A stretch of 64,000 nt of DNA from Alkalibacillus silvisoli (GCF_039521975.1 NZ_BAAACZ010000019.1:32300-96299), one strand, 5' to 3'; positions 1-8,849 are shown, counted from the first letter of the stretch. The notes: a model not told the origin generated them from the letters alone. Numbers and translations are program-made.

Positions 1-1143
1 ATGCTCGCGATATTTCTCTAGACCTTTTATACAATCAACTATAACTTGACTTTGTTTATGGCGTAGCTCTTTGTTAACTTCAATCCCATGAATCATTAAA
101 AGTTGGTTATGATCTACCATTTCTACATGAATACCTTGTTTATGTAAGATGTCTAACACATGATCCATATTTAAATACAATGAGGTGATCACCGTTTTTA
201 ATGGATCATCGATTCCTTCTCTTGTTGGTAATACATCGATTAAAGGTAATTGATTAATGGATTCATTAAAATGTTGTATTTCATCGTATAATTCTGTTTG
301 TTCCTTTTTTGAATAGTTAGCTATATATCGCCTAGCTAAATCCAGGCTCATCATAATTAAATAAGATGGACTACTAGATTGGACGACTTGTAAGTAATAA
401 GCTAAGCGTTCTTTTTTAACTCGCTTTGAATTGATATGTAAAAATGATCCCATCGTTAAAGCAGGTAATGATTTATGAGCTGATTGAACAACAAGATCAG
501 CCCCACACTGTAAAGCAGATTTAGGATAAGGAAACTCAAAAGAGAAGTGAGCCCCATGCGCCTCATCTACTAATACAGGTACATTAAATTGATGAGTAAC
601 TTCAACAACGGACGATAAATCATAAGTCGTTCCGAAATAATCTGGATAAGTTAGGATGATCGCTTTTATGTTGGGTTCTTCTTCTAAAGCCTGCTTCACT
701 GTTTCAAAAGAAATATCGGTATACCTTTGAACGTCTTGATTATATTTGGGTGAAATTAATATTGGTTTTGCACCTACCAGATCCAAAGCATGCATAATAG
801 ATTTGTGGCTATTACGTTGAACTAAGACGAGATCATCAGCTTCACAAACAGATAAGATCATAGCTAAGTTGCCTGAAGTCGTTCCATTTACTAAAAAGTA
901 TGTCTCATCAGCTCCATAATATTGAGCTGCAAGTTGTTGTGCTTGTAAGATCGGCCCCTCAGGTTCATGTAGATCGTCTAACCCTTTAAGCTCTGTTAAA
1001 TCGTATGCAAGCATTTCATTAAATGCATGGAGTTCTGTTGGAATAATTGTCCCATTTTTATGTCCTGGGACATGAAAGGAATAACTTGTATTTTTTAAAT
1101 GATTTTGCATCGCCTCATATAGAGGAGCATTTCGTTGGTCCAT
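1..1143 (-). CDS. Orn/Lys/Arg decarboxylase family protein (YaaO-type), C-terminus cut by window edge
   Basis: This is a PLP-dependent fold-type I decarboxylase of the Orn/Lys/Arg family. I translated 381 open codons from ATG 1143 to the window start. It opens with MDQRNAPLYEAM and then shows the family's FHVPGHKNG. The glycine-rich NGTTSGNLAMI segment, the DEAHGAH aspartate motif and SAHKSLPA, whose Lys should bind PLP, follow in order. The C-terminal domain runs off the window. In Bacillus subtilis yaaO lies next to tmk just beyond csfB, so the position fits. The substrate (arginine, lysine or ornithine) cannot be read from the sequence. Confidence 0.88.
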   Translation of the reverse strand, partial: MDQRNAPLYEAMQNHLKNTSYSFHVPGHKNGTIIPTELHAFNEMLAYDLTELKGLDDLHEPEGPILQAQQLAAQYYGADETYFLVNGTTSGNLAMILSVCEADDLVLVQRNSHKSIMHALDLVGAKPILISPKYNQDVQRYTDISFETVKQALEEEPNIKAIILTYPDYFGTTYDLSSVVEVTHQFNVPVLVDEAHGAHFSFEFPYPKSALQCGADLVVQSAHKSLPALTMGSFLHINSKRVKKERLAYYLQVVQSSSPSYLIMMSLDLARRYIANYSKKEQTELYDEIQHFNESINQLPLIDVLPTREGIDDPLKTVITSLYLNMDHVLDILHKQGIHVEMVDHNQLLMIHGIEVNKELRHKQSQVIVDCIKGLEKYREH

Positions 1144-1374
1144 ATTGACACCTTACTTAAGCTAGTTTTACCTTTATTGTACACGAAAATAGACCAATTA
1201 ACACAGACAGGACACCTAAAACAAAATACCCTTTAGGATCGTTCGTAAAGATAACAAGCTCATACGTTCTTTCAATTCATGTTATAATAAAAGAATATAC
1301 AATAGTAAAAATAAAGATTTTAGACACATACTTAATTGTTTTCACTAAGATAAATATTAGAGGTGATTATCCAA

Positions 1375-2298
1375 ATGTTAGATCATCAATCCATTGAACA
1401 TAAATTACATGAAGTGCTTTCAGATGACAATATTTTAATCAATGAACCATTAAATAACCATACTTATACAAAGTTAGGTGGCAAAGCGGACTTCTTTGTT
1501 ACACCGGTCACTTATGAATCTGTTCAAGACGTTGTTAAATTAGCCAACCGAGAACAAGTCCCATTTACACTCCTTGGTAATGGATCGAATTTAATAGTGA
1601 AAGATGGTGGCGTGAGAGGAATCGTATTAAGTTTAAAAAAGCTTGATCAAATTACTGTCGATGGCCATGAAATGATTGCCCAAAGTGGCGCACGCATTAT
1701 CGACGCATCAAGAGAGGCTTTAACTGAGCATTTAACAGGGTTAGAATTTGCTTGTGGAATCCCAGGTACAGTTGGCGGCGCATTATTTATGAATGCAGGA
1801 GCTTATGGCGGGGAAATTAAAGATGTTTTAAAAGAAGCAGTCGTTGTCGATCGTGAAGGTAACCTTTTAACATTACCAGCTGATGCATTTGATTTACAAT
1901 ACCGCCATAGTAACATTCCAGAAAACGGTTATATCGTACTAGAAGCTTTATTCGAATTAAAACCGGGTAATTATGATTACATTAAAGACGTCATGGATGA
2001 TTTAACGTATAAACGTGAATCCAAACAACCACTTGAATACCCTTCCTGTGGCAGTGTATTCAAACGACCCCCTGGCTATTTTGCCGGTAAGTTAATTCAA
2101 GATAGCGGCTTGCAAGGAAAAGGCATAGGTGGAGCAGAAGTTTCTAAAAAACATGCTGGTTTTATTATTAATAAAAATAACGCAACAGCAACTGAGTATA
2201 TTCAATCAATTGAAATGGTCCAAAAAACAGTTAAGGACAAATTCGATGTGGCACTAGAACGTGAGGTGCGAATTATCGGTGAAGATCTTGAAAAATAG
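1375..2298 (+). CDS. murB: UDP-N-acetylenolpyruvoylglucosamine reductase MurB
   Basis: MurB is the cytoplasmic FAD enzyme that reduces UDP-GlcNAc-enolpyruvate to UDP-MurNAc in peptidoglycan synthesis. Visible motifs are LLGNGSNLIVKDGG and GIPGTVGGALFMNAGAYGG for FAD binding. PSCGSVFKRP carries the catalytic Ser, and the C-terminal LEREVRIIGE carries the Glu. I chose ATG 1375 over the in-frame GTG at 1363 because AGAGGTGATT (1360-1369) is a well-spaced ribosome binding site for it; this gives 307 residues. The gene is alone, faces opposite to its neighbours and ends in a strong hairpin. It lies outside a division/cell-wall cluster, so it may be a second MurB copy. Confidence 0.95.
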   Translation: MLDHQSIEHKLHEVLSDDNILINEPLNNHTYTKLGGKADFFVTPVTYESVQDVVKLANREQVPFTLLGNGSNLIVKDGGVRGIVLSLKKLDQITVDGHEMIAQSGARIIDASREALTEHLTGLEFACGIPGTVGGALFMNAGAYGGEIKDVLKEAVVVDREGNLLTLPADAFDLQYRHSNIPENGYIVLEALFELKPGNYDYIKDVMDDLTYKRESKQPLEYPSCGSVFKRPPGYFAGKLIQDSGLQGKGIGGAEVSKKHAGFIINKNNATATEYIQSIEMVQKTVKDKFDVALEREVRIIGEDLEK

Positions 2299-2335
2299 CA
2301 GAAGCGGCTTCATTAGCCGCTTCTGCTTTATATTT
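2298..2335 (+). terminator. Rho-independent terminator of murB
   Basis: A perfect 12-bp stem GCAGAAGCGGCT/AGCCGCTTCTGC with a 5-nt loop begins at the last base of the murB stop codon. A T-rich tail follows. Confidence 0.9.
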
Positions 2336-2357
2336 ATAAGGGGGGTTATCTATTAAG

Positions 2358-2555
2358 TTATGACATTGTTTGATTTTGTAAACGGCGCAATTTCATACGA
2401 TCAACATAGTATTGATACTGTTCATCATCAGGGCTCGTATTAACAATCTCTCTTTCACAACTTTTACAAATAAATGTCGTTAAAACATAGATTCCATCTT
2501 GTCTAAACTCCTCGCAAATTTGGCAATGATTAAGGTTAATTGATTGACCTTCCAT
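2358..2555 (-). CDS. gin: Sigma-G inhibitor Gin (CsfB)
   Basis: This 65-residue protein carries two zinc-knuckle pairs, C11-x2-C14 and C30-x2-C33, in the layout of Gin/CsfB. In B. subtilis that small anti-sigma factor holds sigma-G (and sigma-E) inactive at the wrong time or place during sporulation. The position next to bofA and recR matches csfB in Bacillus. The start is ATG 2555, preceded by GGAGGTGGGAG. No clear forespore-type promoter was recognised, but a 9-bp inverted repeat lies at 2589-2616 upstream. Confidence 0.85.
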   Translation of the reverse strand: MEGQSINLNHCQICEEFRQDGIYVLTTFICKSCEREIVNTSPDDEQYQYYVDRMKLRRLQNQTMS

Positions 2556-2588
2556 CGTCTCCCACCTCCACTAACTAGAGTGGACAAC

Positions 2589-2616
2589 TTAATAGATTTT
2601 TATACATATCTATTAA
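2589..2616. repeat. Short inverted repeat upstream of gin
   Basis: TTAATAGAT and ATCTATTAA form a perfect 9-bp inverted repeat with a 10-nt spacer, about 35 bp before the gin start. There is no T-run, so it is not an obvious terminator. It could be an operator or chance in AT-rich DNA. Confidence 0.3.
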
Positions 2617-2636
2617 ACTTTTTTTAATAAACTGCG

Positions 2637-2662
2637 AATAAAAAAGAGGCGCATTCGCACCC
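2637..2662 (-). terminator. Probable terminator of the dnaX-ebfC-recR-bofA run
   Basis: On the minus strand GGTGC-GAAT-GCGCC forms a 5-bp GC-rich stem (one G-U pair) followed by TCTTTTTTATT. It lies just after the bofA stop. Confidence 0.65.
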
Positions 2663-2677
2663 CTCCCTGAATTAAAC

Positions 2678-2941
2678 TTATAAAATTAATAAATGGATCG
2701 CAACTAATGCACCAACACCAAAGATACCTAAAAACCCAGCTATTACTGATGTAAACAAATTAATAGGAATATGCAAGCCGAACATCGAACCAAAAACATT
2801 GGCAAAGAAAATAAACAAAGCACCTATAATAACTTTTAATACACCCTTCGATGCCCATTGCATAAACTTAAGTGGTGGCCCAAAGAATAATAACAACACA
2901 ACGACCGCTAAAAATGCTAATGTCACAACTATTGGATCCAT
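2678..2941 (-). CDS. bofA: Pro-sigma-K processing inhibitor BofA
   Basis: This 87-residue, very hydrophobic protein has two or three membrane segments. In B. subtilis BofA sits in the outer forespore membrane with SpoIVFA and keeps the intramembrane protease SpoIVFB silent until the forespore signals, which delays pro-sigma-K cleavage. The length, the GVGALVAIH C-terminal part and the position downstream of recR match the family. The start is ATG 2941 after AAAGGAG. The yaaL gene found between recR and bofA in B. subtilis is absent; the gap is only 77 bp. Confidence 0.92.
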   Translation of the reverse strand: MDPIVVTLAFLAVVVLLLFFGPPLKFMQWASKGVLKVIIGALFIFFANVFGSMFGLHIPINLFTSVIAGFLGIFGVGALVAIHLLIL

Positions 2942-3018
2942 ATTTGATCTCCTTTCGCTTGTCCTACTAATACGCTATGTCATCACTCGTATTAATAGAA
3001 CATAAAAAAGAAAATCTT

Positions 3019-3615
3019 TTATAGATCCCGTCTTCCTTCTAATGCCTTAGATAAGGTAACTTCGTCTGCATACTCTAAGTCCCCACCAACCGGTAGTCCA
3101 TGAGCAATCCGAGTTAAGTGAACTCCAGATGGCTTCACTAGCCTCGAAATATACATTGCTGTTGCTTCTCCTTCAACATTCGGGTTAGTCGCTAATATTA
3201 ACTCTTCTACCTCTTCATCTTTTAAGCGTTCAATTAAAGACGAAACATTAATATCTTCTGGCCCAATCCCTTCCATAGGAGAAATCGTACCGTGTAAGAC
3301 ATGATACTTTCCTTGAAAATCTTTCATTTTCTCCATTGCGATGACATCTTTAGGATCTTGTACGACACAAATGATTGAATTGTCACGTTCTTGATCACTA
3401 CAAATGCTACACGGGTCTTCATCAGTAATGTGTCCACACACACTACAATGTGTTAATTCACGTTTAGCATTAACGAGTGATTTTGCAAAGTCTAAAACGT
3501 CATCTTCTTTCATATCTAGCACAAAAAATGCCAGGCGTGCGGCAGTTTTTGGACCTATACCTGGCAATTTCGTAAAACTATCAATTAATTTCGTTATCGG
3601 TTCTGGATAATACAT
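3019..3615 (-). CDS. recR: Recombination mediator protein RecR
   Basis: RecR works with RecF and RecO to load RecA on gapped DNA. At 198 residues it has normal length. It shows the N-terminal helix-hairpin-helix (LPGIGPKTAARLAF), the zinc finger CSVCGHITDEDPCSIC near residues 57-72, and a Toprim domain starting around IICVVQDPKDV. The start at ATG 3615 is preceded by AGGAGG. It follows ebfC by 13 bp in what looks like one transcription unit, dnaX-ebfC-recR-bofA. Confidence 0.97.
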   Translation of the reverse strand: MYYPEPITKLIDSFTKLPGIGPKTAARLAFFVLDMKEDDVLDFAKSLVNAKRELTHCSVCGHITDEDPCSICSDQERDNSIICVVQDPKDVIAMEKMKDFQGKYHVLHGTISPMEGIGPEDINVSSLIERLKDEEVEELILATNPNVEGEATAMYISRLVKPSGVHLTRIAHGLPVGGDLEYADEVTLSKALEGRRDL

Positions 3616-3628
3616 GATGGCATGCCTC

Positions 3629-3949
3629 CTAGAACATTCCCGGCATATTCATACCTTTCGTAAACTGTCCCATTTTTTCATTTGTTGTATCGTCAACTTG
3701 CTTTAACACATCGTTTGTAGCAGCAATGATTAAATCTTGTAGCATATCTACATCATCTGCGTCGACAACTTCTTCATTGATTTCAACATCTGTAATCTCT
3801 TTCTTTCCATTGGCTACAATTTTAACCATACCGCCACCAGCAGTTGCTTCAAAAGTCATTTCATGAAGCTCTTCTTGCGCTTTCATCATTTTCTTCTGCA
3901 TTTTTTGCATTTGTTTCATCATGTTATTCATATTGCCCATACCTTTCAT
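3629..3949 (-). CDS. ebfC: YbaB/EbfC family nucleoid-associated protein
   Basis: This 106-residue protein has a Met/Gln/Lys-rich N-terminal helix (MGNMNNMMKQMQKMQ) and a compact beta domain, typical of the dimeric DNA-binding YbaB/EbfC family (YaaK in B. subtilis). It lies between dnaX and recR, the usual place, with AAGGAGG upstream of ATG 3949. The exact cellular role of the family is not settled; nucleoid association is established for its members. Confidence 0.95.
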   Translation of the reverse strand: MKGMGNMNNMMKQMQKMQKKMMKAQEELHEMTFEATAGGGMVKIVANGKKEITDVEINEEVVDADDVDMLQDLIIAATNDVLKQVDDTTNEKMGQFTKGMNMPGMF

Positions 3950-3965
3950 AATAAGATTTTCCTCC

Positions 3966-5678
3966 TTAAGAATCCTTGACCTCTATTAAATCCTCGCCAA
4001 CTAACTTCTGAGCCTCTGTAATTAATTGTTCATCTTCATTGCTTTGTTGTGTTGACTCCTCACCTTGTTCACTTTGACTTTGATCAGGTTGTTGGCTTAA
4101 AAAGTCTTCTCTTATAGAGTGCCATTCTTCCTCAGGAATTGGAATAATCGTAAGCCTATTTCTTAAATATTCACTCAAAGCTGTTTCCACCATCTCTTGA
4201 TTTTCTTGAATGAGTGAACAATGGATCTCAAATTTAAACGCTAAAATAAGCGATTGGGAGGAGGCTGCTTTAGGCTGACTATTTACTAGTTTAGCATGTG
4301 CTGGCGGACTTGTCTTTTTCAATCCGTCCATAAAGCTAGCCCAATTTGATTTAACTTTATTTATATCCTCTTTAGTTGCCTCAGCCAAGGTTTTTCGTAC
4401 CTTTTCATAAGGTACTTTATATTTATTTTGACGATTCGGACTTTGGCGTTTTTGTGTCTCACTTCGAGGTTGTTCTGTATTAGTCGCTACACCTTGTTCT
4501 TTTAATGCCTTAAGCTCTTTTTCTAAGGTCGCTATTTGTTGTAATAATTCTGGTGAAGCGGATTGTGTTTGTGCTTGTTCCTCCTTCTGACTACTCACTT
4601 CTTGTATGTTAAGTAAGGCGACTTCAACTAAGATCTTAGGGCTATTCGTCCACTTCATATCTTGTTGTGTTTGATTCAATATGGATATAGCCTCTTCTAA
4701 CCAATGCGGCGTTAATAACTTTCTTACTTGATGGAACTGTTCATTAGGGATCGCTCTAACTAATGCTTCTTCAATCCCCTCTGCACTATTATACATATAC
4801 AAATCACGTAAAAAGTGAATAAAATCAAAGACGAAACGACTCGGATCTTTTCCTTCTTGCATCATGTGATCAAGCAAGGTTAAAGCTTCTTTTCCATCTT
4901 GATTAACGAGAGCATCGATCGTAGCTAACAATTGCTCTTGGGCGATCGAGCCCGTTACAGCTAACACATCTTTCATGTAAATATGACCATCTTCACTATA
5001 TGCGATCGCTTGATCTAATATACTTAACGCATCGCGCATACCACCCTCAGCTGTTAATCCAACATGAATGACTGCATGCTCATCATACTGAATACCACCA
5101 TCATCTAAAATCAATTTCAAGCGATCAACAATAGCTTGCTGTGAAATACGCTTGAAATCAAAGCGTTGACACCTTGAAATAATCGTGAGTGGAATTTTGT
5201 GCGGTTCAGTTGTCGCTAGAACAAAAATAACGTGAGCTGGTGGTTCCTCTAACGTTTTTAACAAGGCGTTAAATGCACCTGTCGATAACATATGCACTTC
5301 GTCAATAATATAAACTTTATACGGTACTGCACTCGGAGCATACTTTACTTTATCCCTAATCTCACGGATATCGTCGACTCCATTATTGGATGCGGCATCA
5401 ATTTCAATAATGTCTGATATCGAATGATCTTGTATTCCTTTACATGCATCACATAATCCACAAGGTTCTTTAACTGGTGAGTGCTCGCAATTAATAGCTT
5501 TAGCAAAGATTTTAGCCGCACTCGTCTTCCCTGTCCCTCTAGGTCCAGTAAACAAATAGGCGTGTGCTACTTTGGACTGTTCAATTGCATTTTGAAGCGT
5601 TCTTGTTATATGTACTTGACCGACGACATCTTGGAATTGTTGTGGTCGCCAAACACGATACAAAGCTTGATATGCCAT
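3966..5678 (-). CDS. dnaX: DNA polymerase III subunit gamma/tau
   Basis: DnaX is the clamp-loader ATPase of the replisome. The N-terminus YQALYRVWRP is followed by the Walker A GPRGTGKTSAAK, a Cys4-type zinc module (INCEHSPVKEPCGLCDAC), the Walker B DEVHML and the sensor LATTEPHKIP. A Gln/Glu-rich linker and an acidic C-terminal tau-type tail complete about 570 residues. I chose ATG 5678 rather than ATG 5684 because AGGAG at 5688-5692 is then nine bases away and the protein starts M-A-Y-Q-A-L like its relatives. It is first in the dnaX-ebfC-recR-bofA run. Confidence 0.96.
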   Translation of the reverse strand: MAYQALYRVWRPQQFQDVVGQVHITRTLQNAIEQSKVAHAYLFTGPRGTGKTSAAKIFAKAINCEHSPVKEPCGLCDACKGIQDHSISDIIEIDAASNNGVDDIREIRDKVKYAPSAVPYKVYIIDEVHMLSTGAFNALLKTLEEPPAHVIFVLATTEPHKIPLTIISRCQRFDFKRISQQAIVDRLKLILDDGGIQYDEHAVIHVGLTAEGGMRDALSILDQAIAYSEDGHIYMKDVLAVTGSIAQEQLLATIDALVNQDGKEALTLLDHMMQEGKDPSRFVFDFIHFLRDLYMYNSAEGIEEALVRAIPNEQFHQVRKLLTPHWLEEAISILNQTQQDMKWTNSPKILVEVALLNIQEVSSQKEEQAQTQSASPELLQQIATLEKELKALKEQGVATNTEQPRSETQKRQSPNRQNKYKVPYEKVRKTLAEATKEDINKVKSNWASFMDGLKKTSPPAHAKLVNSQPKAASSQSLILAFKFEIHCSLIQENQEMVETALSEYLRNRLTIIPIPEEEWHSIREDFLSQQPDQSQSEQGEESTQQSNEDEQLITEAQKLVGEDLIEVKDS

Positions 5679-5769
5679 GGACATAATCTCCTTTTAATTC
5701 CTCTTCTTTATTATAACTGATTCGATTCAGACATTTCAAAATGAAACAGAGAATTTTACTAATTATATA

Positions 5770-5798
5770 GAAAAACTCACCTGATTCCCAGGTGAGTT
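5770..5798 (-). terminator. Terminator of the SRP RNA
   Basis: On the minus strand ACTCACCTG and CAGGTGAGT form a 9-bp stem with a short loop followed by TTTTTCTAT, immediately after the SRP RNA. Confidence 0.92.
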
Positions 5799-5804
5799 CC
5801 TTAA

Positions 5805-6087
5805 ATATGTACGCCGTGCACCCATCTTCGATAAAGTAACTCATAAGCGTTACGTAAGATCCTAGCTCGGTTCAGGTGACCCTGCGACACACAAGAATGA
5901 CCGCTTACTGCTGCTTCCTTCCGGATCTGACAGGGTTCACGGGTTCTCATTGCACAGGACCCAAACGTCAACACTATTCACTTACGGCAGACCTTAAAGT
6001 TACTTTACCTCAGACGGGAATTCAGTCCCACTATAGCGGATTGTGGGTAACAGGGCACCGCTACCTCCCCACCTAGCACGGCAAGTG
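5805..6087 (-). ncRNA. ffs: Signal recognition particle RNA, large Bacillus type (scRNA)
   Basis: The minus strand carries a structured RNA of about 280 nt that I recognise as the Bacillus-type SRP RNA with an Alu domain. GGGGAGGTAGCGGTGCCCTG lies near the 5' end. GTTTGGGTCCTGTGCAA follows, then the Ffh-binding domain IV tip with TCCGGAAGGAAGCAGCAGTAA, and the 3' part GATGGGTGCACGGCG, which closes against the 5' GCCGTGC. The RNA guides Ffh to signal sequences and includes an elongation-arrest domain. Its position between tadA and dnaX is conserved in Bacillus. The ends are placed to within a few bases. Confidence 0.95.
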
Positions 6088-6179
6088 TTAATATAATATT
6101 TGCGCTTTAATTAGCGCATATACAAGTATATTATTTTTTAAATAAAAATGCAATGCATATCATGAACCAATATTTTCTC

Positions 6180-6644
6180 CTACTTGGAATGTTTTTTCTG
6201 TTGACGTAGCTTACGAAAAAAGTTCGTTAATAGCTGAGAACACTCTTGTTCTAACACACCACTTTCAACAGTTGCTTGATGATTAAACTGTGGCTCTTCA
6301 AGTAAATTAGTAATGGTTCCTGCACAACCAGCCTTTTGATCCTTCGCTCCATAAATGACATGCGGAATACGTGCTTGAATGATAGCACCAGCACACATTG
6401 GGCAAGGCTCGAGTGTAACATATAATCGGCAATTTTCTAAACGCCAACTTTTTAAAACTTCATTAGCCGCTTCAATTGCATACATCTCAGCATGTGAAGA
6501 ACTTTTTTGAGAGGACTCTCTTATATTGTAACCTGTTGCAATAATCTCATTATCATAAACTATAACAGCCCCAATTGGAACCTCACCTATTGCTTCTGCT
6601 TTTTTCGCTTCATTAATCGCTTGATTCATGTAATATTCATGCAT
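6180..6644 (-). CDS. tadA: tRNA-specific adenosine deaminase TadA
   Basis: TadA converts the wobble adenosine of tRNA-Arg(ACG) to inosine. The 154-residue protein has the zinc deaminase signature: H51-A-E53 in SSSHAEMYAI and P80-C81-x2-C84 in LEPCPMCAGAII, with E53 as the proton shuttle. Its length is normal. It starts at ATG 6644 and sits beside ffs and dnaX as in B. subtilis. Confidence 0.96.
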   Translation of the reverse strand: MHEYYMNQAINEAKKAEAIGEVPIGAVIVYDNEIIATGYNIRESSQKSSSHAEMYAIEAANEVLKSWRLENCRLYVTLEPCPMCAGAIIQARIPHVIYGAKDQKAGCAGTITNLLEEPQFNHQATVESGVLEQECSQLLTNFFRKLRQQKKHSK

Positions 6645-6746
6645 TTAATTCACCTCTAGGCTTATGAACATCTATAACTTTTTAGCATACCTATAGTAAC
6701 TGACACATACATTCAGGAAAGAATAAATTGGAAAGGAGTGTGCTCA

Positions 6747-8030
6747 TTGCTCATACACGTCATTCAACAAGGTGATTCTGTTTACTCTTTATCAAACCGT
6801 TACCAAGCGCCAATAGAAGACATTATTGAAATAAATGAGTTGGATCAACCAGAGAGTCTTGTTGTCGGTCAATCCTTAGTTATACCGGCCACTCAATACA
6901 CTGTGCAAGAAGGGGACAGCTTTTATTCAATCGGTCAACGGTTAAATATTCCGTATGAGTTATTAGCATCATATAACGACTTAGATTTAAATGAACCATT
7001 AATGATTGATCAGGTATTACAATTGCCTGAACCAGATCGTCGTACCATTACAACTAATGCTTACATTGAGCCATTTGGTGATACTGTTAGTGAGAACTTA
7101 ATTCAATCAGCTTGGGCTAGAACCCCATTATTAACATACTTAGGTATGTTCAGTTATGAGGTAAATCCAGACGGTTCACTCACCCCTCCGCCACTTGATG
7201 ATATTCCGAACATTGCTCAAACTAATAATACAGCATTAATGATGGTAATTACAAACTTACAAGAAGGTGCTTTTGACCAAGAGCTAGGTAGAATTATATT
7301 AACTGATGAACAAGTTCAAGATCGCTTACTTGATGAGATTATTCGTATTGCTAATGAAGTCGGTTATCAAGATATTCACTTTGATTTTGAATTTTTACCA
7401 CCTGAAACCAGAGAAGATTATAACAATTTCTTAAGTAAAGCAAGTGAGCGACTTAGTCCCGAGGGGCTCCTCATCTCAACCGCACTTGCTCCGAAAACAA
7501 GGCCAGACCAACCAGGTGCATGGTATGAAGCACACGATTATGCTGCACACGGAGAAATTGTAGACTTCGTTGTTTTAATGACCTACGAATGGGGTTATGG
7601 TGGAGGTCCGGCTATGGCTGTATCACCAATTGGTCCTGTTCGTGAAGTAGTAGAATATGCCTTAACTGAGATGCCAGCTGACAAAATAATACTCGGTCAA
7701 AACACTTATGGATATGACTGGACATTACCATATGTAGAAGGTGGCGAACCTGCTGAAGCCATTAGTCCAAATCAAGCAATTCAAAGGGCAAGAGAGTATA
7801 ATCAAGCAATTGAATTTGATGAAGAAGCACAGGCACCCTACTACTTCTACTGGGATGAAGCAGGTAATCAGCATGAGGTTTGGTTTGAAGATGCGAGGTC
7901 AATTCAAGCAAAATTTGACCTCATTAACGAGCTTGGATTAAAAGGGATTAGTTATTGGAAACTTGGCCTATCCTTCCCACAAAATTGGGCACTACTAAAT
8001 TACAATTTCGATATTGATAAAATTGTTTAA
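6747..8030 (+). CDS. yaaH: LysM-GH18 spore germination glycosidase, YaaH type
   Basis: Two LysM repeats (about residues 3-46 and 50-93) are followed by a glycoside hydrolase family 18 domain with the catalytic-region sequence IHFDFEFLPPE, whose last-but-two Glu is the expected acid. In Bacillus this architecture (YaaH/SleL) is a spore cortex-lytic N-acetylglucosaminidase or epimerase used at germination. There is no signal peptide, as is usual in the family. I chose TTG 6747 because AAAGGAG (6732-6738) overlaps the in-frame GTG at 6738 and is eight bases from the TTG. Its stop overlaps that of the convergent DUF3891 gene by 4 bp. Confidence 0.9.
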   Translation: MLIHVIQQGDSVYSLSNRYQAPIEDIIEINELDQPESLVVGQSLVIPATQYTVQEGDSFYSIGQRLNIPYELLASYNDLDLNEPLMIDQVLQLPEPDRRTITTNAYIEPFGDTVSENLIQSAWARTPLLTYLGMFSYEVNPDGSLTPPPLDDIPNIAQTNNTALMMVITNLQEGAFDQELGRIILTDEQVQDRLLDEIIRIANEVGYQDIHFDFEFLPPETREDYNNFLSKASERLSPEGLLISTALAPKTRPDQPGAWYEAHDYAAHGEIVDFVVLMTYEWGYGGGPAMAVSPIGPVREVVEYALTEMPADKIILGQNTYGYDWTLPYVEGGEPAEAISPNQAIQRAREYNQAIEFDEEAQAPYYFYWDEAGNQHEVWFEDARSIQAKFDLINELGLKGISYWKLGLSFPQNWALLNYNFDIDKIV

Positions 8031-8785
8031 ACTATAAAAACTTCTCTCAGCTTAAAAGGTGATAAATCATAAGCTTGTTGTAAACCTCTTTGCTTAATAT
8101 CTATTTTAGACACTTGTTTGTACGCAATTTCTACTTTAAAAGGGTTAGCAAATGGGTTAGGCGTAACAGCAACTGACTGTTCGTCTAGCCATTTTGCTTT
8201 GATTTCCCCGGTAATTCCATTAAACCGTTGTCTAAACCCTTCTTTAAACATTGGGGTTTCTTCTTCCTTAGAAGTGCCAGGTTCATTTAGGAACATATAT
8301 AAAGACAAGTCGTCACAAAACTGAAGTAGGTGAAAGTGAAAATCAATATACTTTTCAGGTACTTGAGCTTTAAGTATTTTTTTAATTTGATTTTGTCGAC
8401 TCATTTCCCGGGAAATGAAGTTGGAAATAGTCGGATCTAAAGAGTTTCTATCGAAAAATGAAGTATAATGTAAACTACATAATAAAGCTGCATATTCGGA
8501 GTGATCTTCAACTTGATTAATCCCTTGTTCATAGTGTTCAACTTTAGGTTGTAATGGGAAATCGATAAATGAATGTGGCTGGCCTTTCTCCTTATTCCAT
8601 AATGGTTCACGATCTAATGGAATCCATGCACAGTCGTGTTGACTAACTGCATACTCCACCTCATTTCGATAAACAGTACCTTCAAATATCGATGAACTCC
8701 ATTGACTAGCCAACTCGCCACTTACTAAAGCATGATCATGTTGTGCCATCATCTTAAAATGATCATAAAAAGAAGTCACGATCAT
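8027..8785 (-). CDS. DUF3891 family protein
   Basis: This is a 252-residue soluble protein without signal peptide or membrane segment. The N-terminal pattern (MIVTSFYDHFKMMAQHDHAL) and several conserved His/Asp pairs (YAVSQHDCAW, FHFHLLQFCDDLSL) match DUF3891. That family is common in Bacillaceae and its function is unknown; the His/Asp distribution suggests metal binding, but this is inference. The gene contains a perfect Noc-binding palindrome at 8403-8416. It is convergent with yaaH. Confidence 0.75.
   Translation of the reverse strand: MIVTSFYDHFKMMAQHDHALVSGELASQWSSSIFEGTVYRNEVEYAVSQHDCAWIPLDREPLWNKEKGQPHSFIDFPLQPKVEHYEQGINQVEDHSEYAALLCSLHYTSFFDRNSLDPTISNFISREMSRQNQIKKILKAQVPEKYIDFHFHLLQFCDDLSLYMFLNEPGTSKEEETPMFKEGFRQRFNGITGEIKAKWLDEQSVAVTPNPFANPFKVEIAYKQVSKIDIKQRGLQQAYDLSPFKLREVFIV
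8403..8416. promoter_or_regulatory. Noc-binding site (NBS)
   Basis: ATTTCCCGGGAAAT is a perfect 14-bp palindrome identical to the NBS consensus known from B. subtilis, where Noc spreads from such sites and blocks division over the nucleoid. It lies inside the DUF3891 gene. A noc gene is present in this window (45767-46630). Confidence 0.8.
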
Positions 8786-8811
8786 GACAACCTCTCCTTT
8801 TATGTATAGTT

Positions 8812-8849
8812 ATAAAAGCCAGCCCAAGATAGACCCCTTAAGCCGGCTT
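8812..8849 (-). terminator. Probable terminator of the PfpI-family gene
   Basis: On the minus strand AAGCCGGC and GCTGGCTT pair over 8 bp with one G-U, and TTTTAT follows. It lies between the PfpI gene and DUF3891. Confidence 0.55.

Noticed and set aside
5876..6076. 66-codon frame opposite the SRP RNA
   Set aside because: It is the reverse strand of a structural RNA gene.
6100..6121. Hairpin TGCGCT-TTAATT-AGCGCA between tadA and ffs
   Set aside because: Short stem with a weak T-run; could be chance, and the ffs promoter probably overlaps it.
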